Shown piece by piece: positions 50,710-61,928 of a DNA stretch of 64,000 nt. Position numbers and translations under genes: made by a program. Within the stretch, counting starts at the first letter, position 1. Each line of letters opens with the position of its first letter. Source of the stretch: Citrobacter sp. (GTDB taxonomy: Bacteria; Pseudomonadota; Gammaproteobacteria; Enterobacterales; Enterobacteriaceae); the NCBI GenBank assembly GCA_019415335.1, contig DXKH01000045.1:1-64000 (forward strand), in the 5' to 3' direction. The notes beneath the pieces were generated by a model. That model was not told the origin of the DNA, did not search any database, and worked only from the letters and a program-made list of their open reading frames with translations.

Positions 50710-51735
50710 ATGGCAACAATTAAAGATGTAGCGAAGCGCGCAAACGTTTCCACTACAACCGTGTCACACGTAATTAACAAAACGCGTTTCGTCGCAGAAG
50801 AAACACGCAATGCAGTGTGGGCGGCAATCAAAGAATTGCACTATTCCCCCAGCGCAGTTGCCCGTAGCCTGAAGGTTAACCACACCAAGTCTATCGGTTT
50901 ACTGGCGACAAGCAGCGAAGCCCCCTACTTTGCCGAAATTATTGAAGCGGTTGAGCAAAACTGCTTCCAGAAAGGCTATACCCTGATCCTTGGTAACGTC
51001 TGGAACAATCTGGAGAAACAGCGTGCCTATCTGTCCATGATGGCGCAAAAACGCGTTGATGGCCTGCTGGTGATGTGTTCCGAATATCCCGATCCCCTGC
51101 TCTCGATGCTGGAAGAGTATCGTCATATCCCGATGGTGGTGATGGACTGGGGCGAAGCCAAAGCCGACTTCACCGATACGGTGATTGATAACGCCTTTGA
51201 AGGCGGGTATATGGCTGGCCGTTACCTTGTCGAACGCGGGCATCGCGAAATTGGGGTGATTCCGGGCCTGATGGAGCGCAACACTGGCGCAGGCCGTCTG
51301 GCCGGTTTTATGAAAGCGATGGATGAAGCGCTGATTAAAGTGCCTGAAAACTGGATTGTGCAGGGCGACTTCGAGCCGGAATCCGGTTACCGCGCTATGC
51401 AGCAAATTTTGTCACAGACACATCGCCCGACGGCGGTCTTCTGTGGCGGCGACATCATGGCGATGGGCGCCCTGTGCGCCGCCGATGAGATGGGTCTGCG
51501 CGTACCGCAGGACGTGTCGCTGATAGGTTACGACAACGTGCGCAACGCCCGCTTCTTTACGCCAGCGTTGACCACCATCCACCAGCCAAAAGATTCGCTG
51601 GGTGAGACGGCCTTTAACATGTTGCTGGATCGTATCGTCAATAAACGCGAAGAGTCGCAGTCTATTGAAGTCCACCCGCGCCTGGTGGAGCGCCGCTCCG
51701 TTGCGGATGGCCCTTTCCGCGACTATCGCCGCTAA
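50710..51735 (+). CDS. purR: PurR, purine repressor
   Basis: A 341-residue LacI-family repressor that binds operators of purine and pyrimidine synthesis genes when loaded with hypoxanthine or guanine. The helix-turn-helix [20 protein letters not shown] and hinge helix [11 protein letters not shown] are as in E. coli. Two PUR boxes, one upstream and one inside the gene, indicate autorepression. It ends tail-to-tail with punR (4-bp overlap). Confidence 0.97.
   Translation: MATIKDVAKRANVSTTTVSHVINKTRFVAEETRNAVWAAIKELHYSPSAVARSLKVNHTKSIGLLATSSEAPYFAEIIEAVEQNCFQKGYTLILGNVWNNLEKQRAYLSMMAQKRVDGLLVMCSEYPDPLLSMLEEYRHIPMVVMDWGEAKADFTDTVIDNAFEGGYMAGRYLVERGHREIGVIPGLMERNTGAGRLAGFMKAMDEALIKVPENWIVQGDFEPESGYRAMQQILSQTHRPTAVFCGGDIMAMGALCAADEMGLRVPQDVSLIGYDNVRNARFFTPALTTIHQPKDSLGETAFNMLLDRIVNKREESQSIEVHPRLVERRSVADGPFRDYRR
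50738..50753. promoter_or_regulatory. PurR operator inside the purR coding region
   Basis: GCGCAAACGTTTCCAC matches the PUR box except at the two end bases. It lies 28-43 bases into purR, as the second operator does in E. coli, and encodes part of the helix-turn-helix. Confidence 0.8.
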
Positions 51736-52664
51736 GCCTCTTCTGCGGGAGTCTCATCAGGCTCCCGCAACCACTCTTTGTTCAGCGTTTCGCTGTCTCC
51801 CAGATAGTCCAGCAGCCAGATCAGCGCGGGTGACATATCATTCTGCTGCCAGGTCAGGCAACAGGCCGAATCCGGGAAAGGATTCTCCAGATTCAACGTC
51901 ACCCACCGCCCCTGGTTAAGATAGGGTTTGGCAAAATGCGTCGGCACCATGCCGACACAAAGTCCGGCGCTGATACAGGTTGCGGAGGAGTCCCAGTCCG
52001 GAACCACCACCCGCTTCTGGTTATCCAGCAACCAGGTCACGCGCTTCGGCAGCGTGCGCGAGGTATCTTCCAGTACCAGTGACGGCCAGTTGCGCAACGT
52101 GTCATCGCTTAACGGCCCACTCATGGCGGCCAGCGGATGTGCGCTGGCAACAACACAGCACCAGCTCAGCTTGCCCATATCGCGGAAGGTGTATCGTCCT
52201 CCAACCGGGATTGCCTGGGTTGCGCCAATAGCAAGTTCGACCCTGCCATCTGACAGCGCATCCCAGACGCCGTTAAACACTTCCTGAAAGACCAACAACT
52301 CCACATCATCAAAGTGGCGGTAGAAATCGACTATCATCTGTCGTGTGCGTTCCGGGCGCACGATATTGTCCACCGCGATGGGGAGTTGCCCACGCCAGCC
52401 GTTGGCGATTTGCTGGCACTGCTGGCGGGTGATCTGCATTTTTTTGATGACAGAACGACCTTCTTTCAAAAACCAGGCTCCCGCCGGAGTCAGCACGACA
52501 TCGCGATGACGACGTTCAAACAACGGGACCGCCAGCCACTCTTCCAGTTGACGGACCGTATAGCTGACCGCCGAGGGTACCCGGTGCAACTCCTGAGCGG
52601 CGGAACTGAAACTCCCGTTGCGCGCCACGGCATCAACCACTTCCAGCGCATATTCTGACCACAT
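51732..52664 (-). CDS. punR: PunR, LysR-type activator of punC
   Basis: A 310-residue LysR-family regulator (formerly YdhB). The N-terminal winged helix is [36 protein letters not shown]. In E. coli it activates the divergent exporter gene punC, with adenosine or related purines implicated. The gap to punC is 111 bp. It is convergent with purR. Confidence 0.92.
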   Translation of the reverse strand: MWSEYALEVVDAVARNGSFSSAAQELHRVPSAVSYTVRQLEEWLAVPLFERRHRDVVLTPAGAWFLKEGRSVIKKMQITRQQCQQIANGWRGQLPIAVDNIVRPERTRQMIVDFYRHFDDVELLVFQEVFNGVWDALSDGRVELAIGATQAIPVGGRYTFRDMGKLSWCCVVASAHPLAAMSGPLSDDTLRNWPSLVLEDTSRTLPKRVTWLLDNQKRVVVPDWDSSATCISAGLCVGMVPTHFAKPYLNQGRWVTLNLENPFPDSACCLTWQQNDMSPALIWLLDYLGDSETLNKEWLREPDETPAEEA

Positions 52665-52775
52665 AATCTGCCTACAAAATTTTTGAATGCAATAAACAAA
52701 TATTACCGTTTCACAAGCCGAAATTCACTCCCTACACTCTGCGCCAGTGTGATTAATCGAAATTAGAGAACAACT

Positions 52776-53981
52776 ATGCAACCAGGAAAAGGGTTTTTAG
52801 TCTGGCTGGCAGGGCTCAGCGTGCTGGGTTTTCTGGCCACCGACATGTATTTGCCCGCTTTTGCCGCCATTCAATCTGACCTGCAAACTCCGGCCTCTGC
52901 CGTCAGCGCCAGCCTGAGTCTGTTTTTAGCAGGCTTTGCCATCGCACAACTGCTGTGGGGCCCGCTCTCGGACCGCTATGGTCGTAAACCGATCCTGCTG
53001 CTGGGGCTGTCTATTTTCGCCCTCGGTAGTCTGGGTATGCTGTGGGTCGAAAGCGCGACAGGGTTGCTGGTTCTGCGTTTTATTCAGGCGGTAGGCGTCT
53101 GTGCGGCGACCGTCATCTGGCAGGCGCTGGTCACCGATTACTATCCTTCGCATAAAATTAACCGTATTTTTGCGACGATCATGCCGCTGGTTGGGCTGTC
53201 CCCTGCGCTGGCGCCATTATTAGGCAGTTGGATCCTGACCCACCTTTCCTGGCAGGCAATCTTTGCCACGCTGTTTTTCATTACGCTACTGCTGATGCTG
53301 CCTGCGCTGTTTTTAAAACCCACCACCCGGGCGCGTGACGACAGTAATGACAAGCTGACCTTCACCACGCTGCTGCGTGCAAAAGCGTACCGCGGCAACG
53401 TACTGATTTACGCGGCCTGTTCCGCCAGCTTCTTTGCATGGCTGACCGGTTCACCGTTTATTCTGAGTGAAATGGGCTACAGCCCGGCGGTGATTGGGTT
53501 GAGCTATGTACCGCAGACCATCGCTTTTCTGGTTGGTGGCTACGGCTGTCGCGCCGCGCTGCAAAAATGGCAGGGACAACAGCTTCTGCCCTGGTTACTG
53601 ATTCTCTATGCACTGAGCGTAGTAGCAACCTGGGCCGCAAGCTTTATCCATCACATCACGCTTGCTGAGATCCTGATCCCCTTCTGCGTGATGGCGATTG
53701 CCAACGGCGCGATCTACCCGATTGTGGTTGCCCAGGCGCTGCGTCCTTTCCCGCAGGCAACGGGTCGTGCCGCTGCTCTGCAAAATACTCTGCAATTGGG
53801 TTTGTGCTTCCTGGCAAGTCTGGTGGTTTCATGGCTTATCAGCACACCGCTGCTGACCACAACCAGCGTGATGCTGTCGACGGTCGTTCTGGCTGGCCTG
53901 GGCTATAAGATGCAACTGCAAGCCGCGAATGTCAGTGCCCAGCATGATCATCGCGGGATTGCCCACAGCGAATCCCATTGA
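52776..53981 (+). CDS. punC: PunC, MFS purine nucleoside transporter
   Basis: A 401-residue Bcr/CflA-type major facilitator (formerly YdhC). The motif [14 protein letters not shown] lies between helices 2 and 3, and [27 protein letters not shown] is a Bcr-family region. In E. coli it moves purine nucleosides and is controlled by PunR. Twelve membrane segments expected. Confidence 0.92.
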   Translation: MQPGKGFLVWLAGLSVLGFLATDMYLPAFAAIQSDLQTPASAVSASLSLFLAGFAIAQLLWGPLSDRYGRKPILLLGLSIFALGSLGMLWVESATGLLVLRFIQAVGVCAATVIWQALVTDYYPSHKINRIFATIMPLVGLSPALAPLLGSWILTHLSWQAIFATLFFITLLLMLPALFLKPTTRARDDSNDKLTFTTLLRAKAYRGNVLIYAACSASFFAWLTGSPFILSEMGYSPAVIGLSYVPQTIAFLVGGYGCRAALQKWQGQQLLPWLLILYALSVVATWAASFIHHITLAEILIPFCVMAIANGAIYPIVVAQALRPFPQATGRAAALQNTLQLGLCFLASLVVSWLISTPLLTTTSVMLSTVVLAGLGYKMQLQAANVSAQHDHRGIAHSESH

Positions 53982-54163
53982 TATCAATGATAATTACCGT
54001 TAATTAGTCGGCTAACAATTTTTGGTTGAATCATCGAATTTTGAGGCCTATACTAAATTTCGGTTGTTAAAATTACGATAATTATTATGTGTTAACGGGA
54101 ACCGGAGCGTTCCCAATTCACCATGGACGGCCTTTTCGGCAAGGGGTCCTCCCTTCCTCTGTT

Positions 54164-54173
54164 CTACGTCGGA
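54164..54173 (+). promoter_or_regulatory. RydC small-RNA pairing site in the cfa leader
   Basis: CTACGTCGGA can pair with the RydC 5' segment UCCGAUGUAG over ten bases with one G-U pair. It lies 100-109 nt upstream of the cfa start, the same place as the known RydC site in Salmonella, where pairing protects the long cfa mRNA from RNase E. A 9-bp hairpin follows at 54181-54201. Confidence 0.65.
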
Positions 54174-54272
54174 TAATAGACTCGCGGAATGTTTCCGTGA
54201 GATTTCTCACAAAGCCAAAAAAGCGACTACGCTGTTTTAAGGTTCTGATCACCGACCAGTGATGGAGAAACT

Positions 54273-55421
54273 ATGAGTTCATCGTGTATAGAAGAAGTCA
54301 GCGTACCGGATGACGACTGGTACCGTATCACTAACGAATTATTAAGCCGCGCGGGCATTGCCATTAACGGCTCTTCACCAGCAGATATACGCGTCAAAAA
54401 CCCCGATTTTTTCAAACGCGTTTTACAAGAGGGGTCGCTCGGTCTGGGTGAGAGTTATATGGATGGCTGGTGGGAGTGTGATCGGCTGGACCATTTTTTT
54501 AGCAAAGTCCTGCGTGCAGGACTGGAAAACCAGCTTCCGCACCATTTCAAAGATACCCTTCGCATCGCCGGCGCTCGCCTGTTCAATTTGCAAAGTAAAA
54601 AACGCGCGTGGATCGTCGGTAAAGAGCATTACGATCTCGGCAACGATCTGTTCAGCCGTATGCTCGACCCGTACATGCAATATTCCTGCGCTTACTGGAA
54701 AGACGCTGACACACTGGAAACGGCGCAGCAGGCCAAACTGCGGTTAATCTGCGAGAAGTTGCAACTGCAACCCGGCATGCAGGTGCTGGATATTGGCTGC
54801 GGCTGGGGTGGTTTATCGCACTATATGGCGACGAACTACGATGTCAGCGTGGTTGGTGTGACGATTTCCGCTGAACAGCAGAAAATGGCGCAAGCACGCT
54901 GTGCCGGACTCAATGTGTCGATTTTGCTACAGGATTATCGCGACTTACACGATCAGTTCGACCGCATTGTGTCAGTAGGCATGTTTGAGCACGTCGGACC
55001 TAAAAACTACCCGACCTATTTCAAGGTGGTGGATCGCAATCTGAAACCAGAGGGACTTTTCTTACTGCACACCATCGGCTCGAAGAAAACCGACAACAAT
55101 GTCGACCCGTGGATCAATAAGTATATCTTCCCGAACGGCTGCCTCCCGTCAGTGCGTCAGATAGCCAATGCCAGCGAAGCGCACTTTGTGATGGAAGACT
55201 GGCATAACTTCGGCGCAGATTACGACAAGACGCTGATGGCGTGGTATGAACGTTTCCTCGCCGCCTGGCCTGAAATTGCCGGTAACTATAGCGAGCGCTT
55301 TAAACGGATGTTCAGCTACTATCTGAACGCCTGCGCTGGCGCGTTTCGTGCCCGCGATATTCAACTCTGGCAGGTGGTGTTCTCGCGCGGCGTCGAAGAC
55401 GGCCTGCGCGTTGCCCGTTAA
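54273..55421 (+). CDS. cfa: Cfa, cyclopropane fatty acid synthase
   Basis: A 382-residue enzyme that adds a methylene group from S-adenosylmethionine to unsaturated phospholipid chains as cells enter stationary phase or meet acid. The SAM motif VLDIGCGWGGLSHYMA and the bicarbonate/active-site regions (GEHYDLGND-type segment, here GKEHYDLGNDLF, and MFEHVGPKNY) are intact. It has a long leader (53982-54272) containing hairpins and the RydC site. Confidence 0.97.
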   Translation: MSSSCIEEVSVPDDDWYRITNELLSRAGIAINGSSPADIRVKNPDFFKRVLQEGSLGLGESYMDGWWECDRLDHFFSKVLRAGLENQLPHHFKDTLRIAGARLFNLQSKKRAWIVGKEHYDLGNDLFSRMLDPYMQYSCAYWKDADTLETAQQAKLRLICEKLQLQPGMQVLDIGCGWGGLSHYMATNYDVSVVGVTISAEQQKMAQARCAGLNVSILLQDYRDLHDQFDRIVSVGMFEHVGPKNYPTYFKVVDRNLKPEGLFLLHTIGSKKTDNNVDPWINKYIFPNGCLPSVRQIANASEAHFVMEDWHNFGADYDKTLMAWYERFLAAWPEIAGNYSERFKRMFSYYLNACAGAFRARDIQLWQVVFSRGVEDGLRVAR

Positions 55422-55461
55422 CCCTCATGCCCCCGCCGTCTTGCGGGGGCATGAGGGTTTT
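55420..55461 (+). terminator. intrinsic terminator after cfa
   Basis: A 17-bp perfect stem (55420-55436 with 55443-55459) with a CGTCTT loop and a TTTT tail. It includes the last base pairs of the cfa stop codon and reaches the ribC stop, so it separates the two convergent genes. Confidence 0.95.
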
Positions 55462-56101
55462 ACGCTTCGCTGGTGGTTTTCGCCACCGACGCTTCACGTG
55501 CGGCCAGCACACGTTCCACCGTATCCACCACCGCCTGCGTCTGCGGATCGATTTCGATATTGACGCGCGCGCCCAGTTTTTTCTTACCCAGCGTTGTGCG
55601 CTCCAGTGTTTCCGGAATGAGATGCACGCAGAAGCGTGTCGCGGTCACTTCGCCAACGGTCAGACTGATCCCATCAATGCCAATAAAACCTTTGTACAGA
55701 ATATATTTCATTAGCGTCGGATCCTGAACCTTAAACCAGATCTGACGGTTGTTCTCTGAGGTTAAAATCTTTGACACTTCAGCGGTAGTCATGATGTGAC
55801 CGGACATCAGATGCCCGCCAATTTCATCACTGAATTTTGCCGCACGCTCGACGTTCAGCAGGTCACCCACCTTCAGATCGCCCAGATTGGTGATACGCAG
55901 CGTCTCTTTCATCAGATCAAAGCTGATGCGGTTGCCGTTAATTTCTGTGACGGTCAGGCAGCAGCCGTTGTGCGCCACCGATGCGCCCGTTTCCAGCGCG
56001 TCCAGCATGTATTCAGGTAATTCCACCACATGGGTGCGAAAATTTGGTTTTTCATCGATCGACACCAGTTTTGCGGTGCCCTGCACAATACCTGTAAACA
56101 T
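55460..56101 (-). CDS. ribC: RibC (RibE), riboflavin synthase alpha subunit
   Basis: A 213-residue enzyme with two lumazine-binding repeats ([16 protein letters not shown] and [14 protein letters not shown]). It joins two 6,7-dimethyl-8-ribityllumazine molecules to give riboflavin. The C-terminal helix forms the trimer contact. Convergent with cfa, divergent from mdtK. Confidence 0.96.
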   Translation of the reverse strand: MFTGIVQGTAKLVSIDEKPNFRTHVVELPEYMLDALETGASVAHNGCCLTVTEINGNRISFDLMKETLRITNLGDLKVGDLLNVERAAKFSDEIGGHLMSGHIMTTAEVSKILTSENNRQIWFKVQDPTLMKYILYKGFIGIDGISLTVGEVTATRFCVHLIPETLERTTLGKKKLGARVNIEIDPQTQAVVDTVERVLAAREASVAKTTSEA

Positions 56102-56175
56102 ACCTGCAACTCCTGAATTCTGTTAAGCCATTTCCGCCTGCCACAATAGCAGTTGGAAAATCAGGTTGCCAGTAA

Positions 56176-57693
<1,518 letters not shown>

Positions 57694-57699
57694 AACGGC

Positions 57700-57723
57700 A
57701 ATAGCCGCCAGCCGGCGGCTATT
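57700..57723 (+). terminator. hairpin after mdtK
   Basis: AATAGCCGCC and GGCGGCTATT form a perfect 10-bp stem with an AGCC loop, 6 bases after the mdtK stop. The tail CTCTCGACATTTTG has only a late T run. Confidence 0.65.
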
Positions 57724-57789
57724 CTCTCGACATTTTGCGCACTTCCTCCGCAATCGAGTGAAATCCGGAAGAAAAATACCATTTCCCTC

Positions 57790-57818
57790 TTGCCTCCTCC
57801 CGGCTCTGCCGCTAATAT
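57790..57818 (+). promoter_or_regulatory. probable promoter of the tRNA-Val pair
   Basis: TTGCCT and TAATAT are separated by 17 bp, followed by a C-rich discriminator (TCGTCCCC), as expected for a stringently controlled stable RNA promoter. The first tRNA starts 26 bases after the -10 element. Confidence 0.55.
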
Positions 57819-57844
57819 TCGTCCCCGTTGTCACACACAACATT

Positions 57845-57921
57845 GCGTTCATAGCTCAGTTGGTTAGAGCACCACCTTGACATGGTGGGGGTCGTTGGTT
57901 CGAGTCCAATTGAACGCACCA
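57845..57921 (+). tRNA. valV: tRNA-Val (GAC)
   Basis: A 77-base cloverleaf with encoded CCA. Acceptor arms GCGTTCA/TGAACGC pair fully, the D arm holds AGCTCAGTTGGTTAGAGC, the anticodon loop is CTTGACATG with GAC, and the T loop is GGTTCGAGTCC. Identical to E. coli valV as I recall it. Forms a pair with valW 4 bases downstream. Confidence 0.97.
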
Positions 57922-57925
57922 TTCT

Positions 57926-58002
57926 GCGTCCGTAGCTCAGTTGGTTAGAGCACCACCTTGACATGGTGGGGGTCGGTGGTTCGAGTCCACTCGGACGCAC
58001 CA
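57926..58002 (+). tRNA. valW: tRNA-Val (GAC), second copy
   Basis: A 77-base tRNA with acceptor GCGTCCG/CGGACGC, the same anticodon GAC, and encoded CCA. It differs from valV in the acceptor stem and one T-arm pair. The region beyond it (58003-58311) is AT-rich and shows no gene; this locus is a known island insertion point in Salmonella (SPI-2), but no SPI-2 genes are here. Confidence 0.97.
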
Positions 58003-58311
58003 TTTCACTGCCTGGTGATCTGGTGCTAGTTATCCTTTTCTTGCATGACTTAACATCCCGCTTTCTTCTCTCTCAGACCAGTCACATAATCTCTTTCACT
58101 ACCAAAGTAAACACAGTTTCGCGACAAAATGACCTGCGATACAACTGGTTGCGCTGAATTGGTTATACTAGAATGCTGAAGTACAATATTAATAGTCCGG
58201 CATAAAGTTGAAATGCATAGCCATCAACAAGGACACGATTTTTCTCTGGATTACTTATCGTTAATCCACTGATTTTAATCAATATCAATAATACCTATCT
58301 CTGAGGTTATC

Positions 58312-58953
58312 ATGAGTAGTCTACTCTCAGGTATACGTGAGACCAAACCGGTACAAGAAATTACTGACATTATTAATGCCTTAAAAGTTAAAGTTAAATT
58401 AAGAACCGGTGAAAAAAACAAGCGTATATTATTAACGGTTGATGGAAAAAGACAGGTGCTTATCCTGACTCAGGGTTACTGCAAACTTGTCCGGCAATGG
58501 GATCAGCGAATCTCGATGACTTTACACGCCCCTCTTGTTATAGGTTCAGGGATGCCCGTCGATAAAGACAACCACCTACACGTTCAGGCTATTGACAGCA
58601 TTGAGTATGCCTTACTCCCGGTTGAACTTTTCGACCAATACATTGATGAATTTAATCTGTGGAAGCCACTGGCAATTCTCTCGACGTGGGGGTTGCAGGT
58701 TCATAACGTGTATAACAAAGCCCTGGCAATTAATAATAATGTCAAAATTGCCACCTTACTGCTGAATGAGTTGAACTCGGAACCAGACACTATCCGCTGT
58801 AACATCACGGCGCAGGCCTATATTCAGGAAAGAACGTTACTTTCCCGTAGTTGGATTATGCATTTTCTCGCGGAGTTAAAAAATGAAGGGCATATCGAGC
58901 TTAAACGGGGGATCTTAACGAAAATTAACAGCTTGCCAGGGGAGCCTTATTGA
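58312..58953 (+). CDS. IprA/CRP-like winged-helix regulator
   Basis: A 213-residue protein. The N-terminal half looks like a CRP-type cyclic nucleotide-binding-like barrel (RILLTVDGKRQVLILTQG, then VIGSGMPVDKD) and the C-terminal end carries a helix-turn-helix (YIQERTLLSRSWIMHFLAELKNEGHIEL plus RGILTKI). This layout resembles the IprA (YaiV) family; I cannot assign a specific target. It is more AT-rich than its neighbours, has no operon partner, and is absent from this position in E. coli K-12, so it may be acquired. Confidence 0.65.
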   Translation: MSSLLSGIRETKPVQEITDIINALKVKVKLRTGEKNKRILLTVDGKRQVLILTQGYCKLVRQWDQRISMTLHAPLVIGSGMPVDKDNHLHVQAIDSIEYALLPVELFDQYIDEFNLWKPLAILSTWGLQVHNVYNKALAINNNVKIATLLLNELNSEPDTIRCNITAQAYIQERTLLSRSWIMHFLAELKNEGHIELKRGILTKINSLPGEPY

Positions 58954-59225
58954 TTTTTTATGCTCCGGAATGAAATGAAAAGTCTTCGCGTCGCTTAACT
59001 TTTCAGACGTTATTCTGTTTCACGACTTACTGAGTGATATTTATTAACAGATGACAGATTTATATTCACCATTTAACTGATTTGTTGACCGTATACCTGG
59101 GGCACAAGTCTCCTGATACAACATGACTGCCGCCTGGATCTGGTACAATCTGCCTGAGGTTGTCAGACGGATACACTCGACTCATTACCGTGGATTATCA
59201 TTGAAGGTTTAAATGGAGAATGGAT

Positions 59226-59531
59226 ATGCCGAAATTATTACAACTTCACTTCGCCTTTACTGGCCCGTTTGGTGCAGAAATGGCTGAACAGTTGCGTGGA
59301 CTGGCGGAGTCGATCAATCAGGAACCGGGTTTTATCTGGAAGGTATGGACGGAAAGTGAGCAAAACCAGGAGGCGGGTGGGATCTACCTTTTTGAAAATG
59401 AAGAGACCGCGCTGGCCTATCTGGACAAGCATAGCGCACGTTTAAAAAATCTCGGCGTTGAGGAAGTGATTGCCAAAATTTTTGATGTGAACGTCCCGTT
59501 AAGCGAAATCAATAACGCAAAGCTCGACTAG
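59226..59531 (+). CDS. ydhR: YdhR, putative monooxygenase-fold protein
   Basis: A 101-residue ferredoxin-like alpha+beta barrel protein (ABM-like), containing [18 protein letters not shown] and [16 protein letters not shown]. The E. coli structure resembles small cofactor-free monooxygenases, with the substrate unknown. GGAG at 59215-59218 is 7 nt from the ATG at 59226, favouring it over the ATG two codons earlier. Confidence 0.92.
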   Translation: MPKLLQLHFAFTGPFGAEMAEQLRGLAESINQEPGFIWKVWTESEQNQEAGGIYLFENEETALAYLDKHSARLKNLGVEEVIAKIFDVNVPLSEINNAKLD

Positions 59532-59567
59532 CGCGGGCTGATGAGGGGGAATCCCCCCTCTGGTGAC

Positions 59568-60365
59568 TCAACGAGACGTCAGGCAGGAGAGATACTTCGC
59601 CCCTGAACGTTGCACGATTGCGTGGGCATCAGCAGTAATATTCAATCCTTCGAACGCGCCGTACAAACTGGCGAATTTCACAACTTCCAGTCGACGCGTA
59701 ATGCCTGCCACGGTATCAGACGACAAGGGCAGCATATTGGGATAGCTCCACATAAACGATACCGCGTCAGCGCCAGGAGTGACCTGCAAAATATCTCCGG
59801 AGAAGATCGTCCCTTCCCCCTCTTCCTGATACAGAACGGTTCCACCGGCAAAATGACCGCCCAGGCGCAGCAGCGTGACGCCTGGCAGTAACGCATGCTG
59901 TTCCCCTTCCCACAGACGGATCCGCGGGCTGTCACGCATAATCCAGGGTCGATCTGCAGCGTGGAGCCAAATGGGTACATCAAATGCCTCCGCCCAGTCC
60001 TGCATCGTGGTGTAGTAGTGAGGATGCGAAATCGCGATGGCACGCAATCCGCCTAATGCGTGGATAAGCGTTCGGGTGGCCGGATCCAGATTCGCAATGC
60101 AATCCCAGAGGACATTCCCCGCCGGTGTTCTGATCAGAAACGCCCGCTGATTTATCGCAAAGGAAGGAACGGTTTTCAGGCTAAAAAGTTGCGGCGTATG
60201 TTGCTGCCACTTATTGGTATGGCTGCGGATCAGTTCGTCAAAACCGATCCACGCCTGCCCGGATACCGGCACAAATTGCCGCTCATCTTCACAAATTTTA
60301 CAACGTTCCACAGGACGCTGACTGTCGTCATACGAGGTACCACAGGCTTTACACAGCGTTATCAT
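59568..60365 (-). CDS. MBL-fold hydrolase-like protein with N-terminal zinc ribbon
   Basis: A 265-residue protein. Cys5, Cys8, Cys22 and Cys25 form a rubredoxin/zinc-ribbon-like knuckle at the N-terminus. The metallo-beta-lactamase fold follows, with His114-Pro-His116, His171 in GGHFAGGTVLY and Asp191 in FSGDILQ. The usual Asp-His of HxHxDH is missing (Tyr-Thr instead), so one metal site may be lost. Function not known. GGGAGAG precedes the ATG. Not present here in E. coli K-12 as far as I recall. Confidence 0.8.
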   Translation of the reverse strand: MITLCKACGTSYDDSQRPVERCKICEDERQFVPVSGQAWIGFDELIRSHTNKWQQHTPQLFSLKTVPSFAINQRAFLIRTPAGNVLWDCIANLDPATRTLIHALGGLRAIAISHPHYYTTMQDWAEAFDVPIWLHAADRPWIMRDSPRIRLWEGEQHALLPGVTLLRLGGHFAGGTVLYQEEGEGTIFSGDILQVTPGADAVSFMWSYPNMLPLSSDTVAGITRRLEVVKFASLYGAFEGLNITADAHAIVQRSGAKYLSCLTSR

Positions 60366-60424
60366 TGTCTCTCCCGGCCTGACCAACACAACGGTAAGTA
60401 TGGCAGAGGATGAAATAACGGCGT

Positions 60425-61735
60425 TTACTCTGGCTGCTGCGAGTCTGAGAGTTGCGAATAAAGGGTCAGTAAAGTATCCAGTGATGCTTGTGTCTGATTC
60501 AGTTTCACCGCTGAAGGCGGATTTTCCAGCGAAAGCTGGCGGAGTTGCTCTTCCACCGGGATGGTACGATTAAACGCCTGAATGATGGCAAACACGTCTG
60601 ACTTCAGTTCACTCACCGTCATATATTTACCGCGTTTTTCATCCAGCGCATTCAGACGGTTTGTCAGCCCCTCCAGTTGGCTCATTCCCTGATGCCAGCC
60701 GCTCATATTTTCAGGATCAGAAGGCGATGTATTTAGCGATTGCCGCCATTGCATCGTCAGCGGCTTGGCTTCTTCAGGCCATAACACCTGCGCCTGCTGG
60801 ATAAGTTGCAGGCTGTAGCGACGAGGCCAGTCTGGCGGCAGTCGAGCGAGGCGTTGCAGTTGCTGCTGAGTTTCACGTATTCCGCGGTCTGCTGGCGGGA
60901 AGTGTTGCTGTAACGCCAGTAAGCGTTCACCGGAAAGCGCAACCGGCAGCGGTGCGAGGCTGGCGGCGTACTGCTGTTGCAGGACATCAGGTTTCTGCCA
61001 CACCTGCCAGCCCCAGACGGAGGCGCCTCCGGCCACCAGCATCGTCAACATCCCCAACAGAAAGGGTTTCCAGGCCCGGGGCTGAGGCGGCTTTTCCGCT
61101 TCCTCCTGAATGTCGGATTGCACAACATAAACCCAGGGTTCCCTTGCCGTCACTTCGATACGCTCCGCATTTGCCGGCAGTACAATACCGGCCTTCTCCT
61201 GTACACCTGGCTCGCTATTCTCCAGACGGACAGACGCAGCATGAATCTGCACTCGCAGCGCCTCTACCTGACTCTGGTGTTTTAATTCCAGACGTTGCAA
61301 AACCTCACTTAATTGGGTCAAGAACTGTTCAGCAAGATAGAGTTGGCTCAAATCAGCCCAGACAAATGTCATGGTTCTGAGCATCTGCTGGAGCCGTTTG
61401 CTCAGACCGGCCAGAATTTCCACCCGCGCGTGGACCTGCGGCGGCCACAGCGTGCCCGACTGGCGGGAGACCAGCGCATCCAGTATCGCCAGTCCTTCGT
61501 TCATGCCAGATAACCCGGCAAGTTGGGTGCGCACTAGCGTGTACCAGGCCGCCGTTTGCAGTTCCACGCCGTTGTGTTCAAACAGCGACAGACAGAGTTT
61601 TTCGGCGTGTTGCCAGTTCACGTCGGGGCGCGCAGGATGCGCTAATTTATTCAGTTCATCGCGCAATGACACGTAATCGGCAAGCGTACGCGGGTCACCG
61701 CCGGTTTTAAGATGGCGTTCAGCGTTATTTTTCAT
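60425..61735 (-). CDS. vasL: VasL-like type VI secretion protein (ImpA/TssA-related)
   Basis: A 436-residue protein with an ImpA-type N-terminal region (about 1-170, including LPANAER after a helical stretch), a proline-rich linker, one membrane segment at about 224-246 (FLLGMLTMLVAGGASVWGW), and a C-terminal VasL domain. In type VI clusters such genes lie near tssA/tssM. Here it is intact and full-length in frame, but it follows broken tssE and tssJ pieces and no other type VI gene. No clear ribosome binding site. It is probably a leftover or an accessory part for a system elsewhere. Confidence 0.75.
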   Translation of the reverse strand: MKNNAERHLKTGGDPRTLADYVSLRDELNKLAHPARPDVNWQHAEKLCLSLFEHNGVELQTAAWYTLVRTQLAGLSGMNEGLAILDALVSRQSGTLWPPQVHARVEILAGLSKRLQQMLRTMTFVWADLSQLYLAEQFLTQLSEVLQRLELKHQSQVEALRVQIHAASVRLENSEPGVQEKAGIVLPANAERIEVTAREPWVYVVQSDIQEEAEKPPQPRAWKPFLLGMLTMLVAGGASVWGWQVWQKPDVLQQQYAASLAPLPVALSGERLLALQQHFPPADRGIRETQQQLQRLARLPPDWPRRYSLQLIQQAQVLWPEEAKPLTMQWRQSLNTSPSDPENMSGWHQGMSQLEGLTNRLNALDEKRGKYMTVSELKSDVFAIIQAFNRTIPVEEQLRQLSLENPPSAVKLNQTQASLDTLLTLYSQLSDSQQPE

Positions 61736-61766
61736 AGGGTTCGTCAGGGATAAATAAACAGAAAAA

Positions 61767-61927
61767 CTACAGGCCCATGCGGGGATTGAGATATCGCTGC
61801 TGTTTCAAATGCATTGCATATTATCCAGCACGGAGAGAACGACCGGGTTCTCCTCGCTAACCGGGTGCAGATCAATACCACCGGCAACGTTGCCGAACAA
61901 CATTTCATACAAGGAGGGTTGCGGCAT
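61767..61927 (-). pseudogene. tssE remnant (type VI baseplate, gp25-like)
   Basis: On the minus strand an ATG at 61925-61927 opens MPQPSLYEMLFG..SVLDNMQ, which resembles the first 38 residues of TssE. It stops at 61805 after 40 residues, where about 140-160 are expected. In the next frame the text continues HLKQQRYLNPRMGL to a stop at 61767, which could be the old C-terminus. A repeated ATGCA (ATGCAATGCA) sits at the junction, so an internal deletion is likely. Assignment rests on pattern recognition only. Confidence 0.6.
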
Positions 61928-61928
61928 A

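Noticed and set aside
58003..58311. Possible att site or integrase fragment after the tRNA-Val genes
   Set aside because: I found no repeat of the tRNA 3' end and no integrase-like reading frame; only AT-rich DNA.
57845..60365. SPI-2-like island at valV/valW
   Set aside because: No type III secretion genes are present; the interval holds only one regulator, ydhR and an MBL-fold gene.
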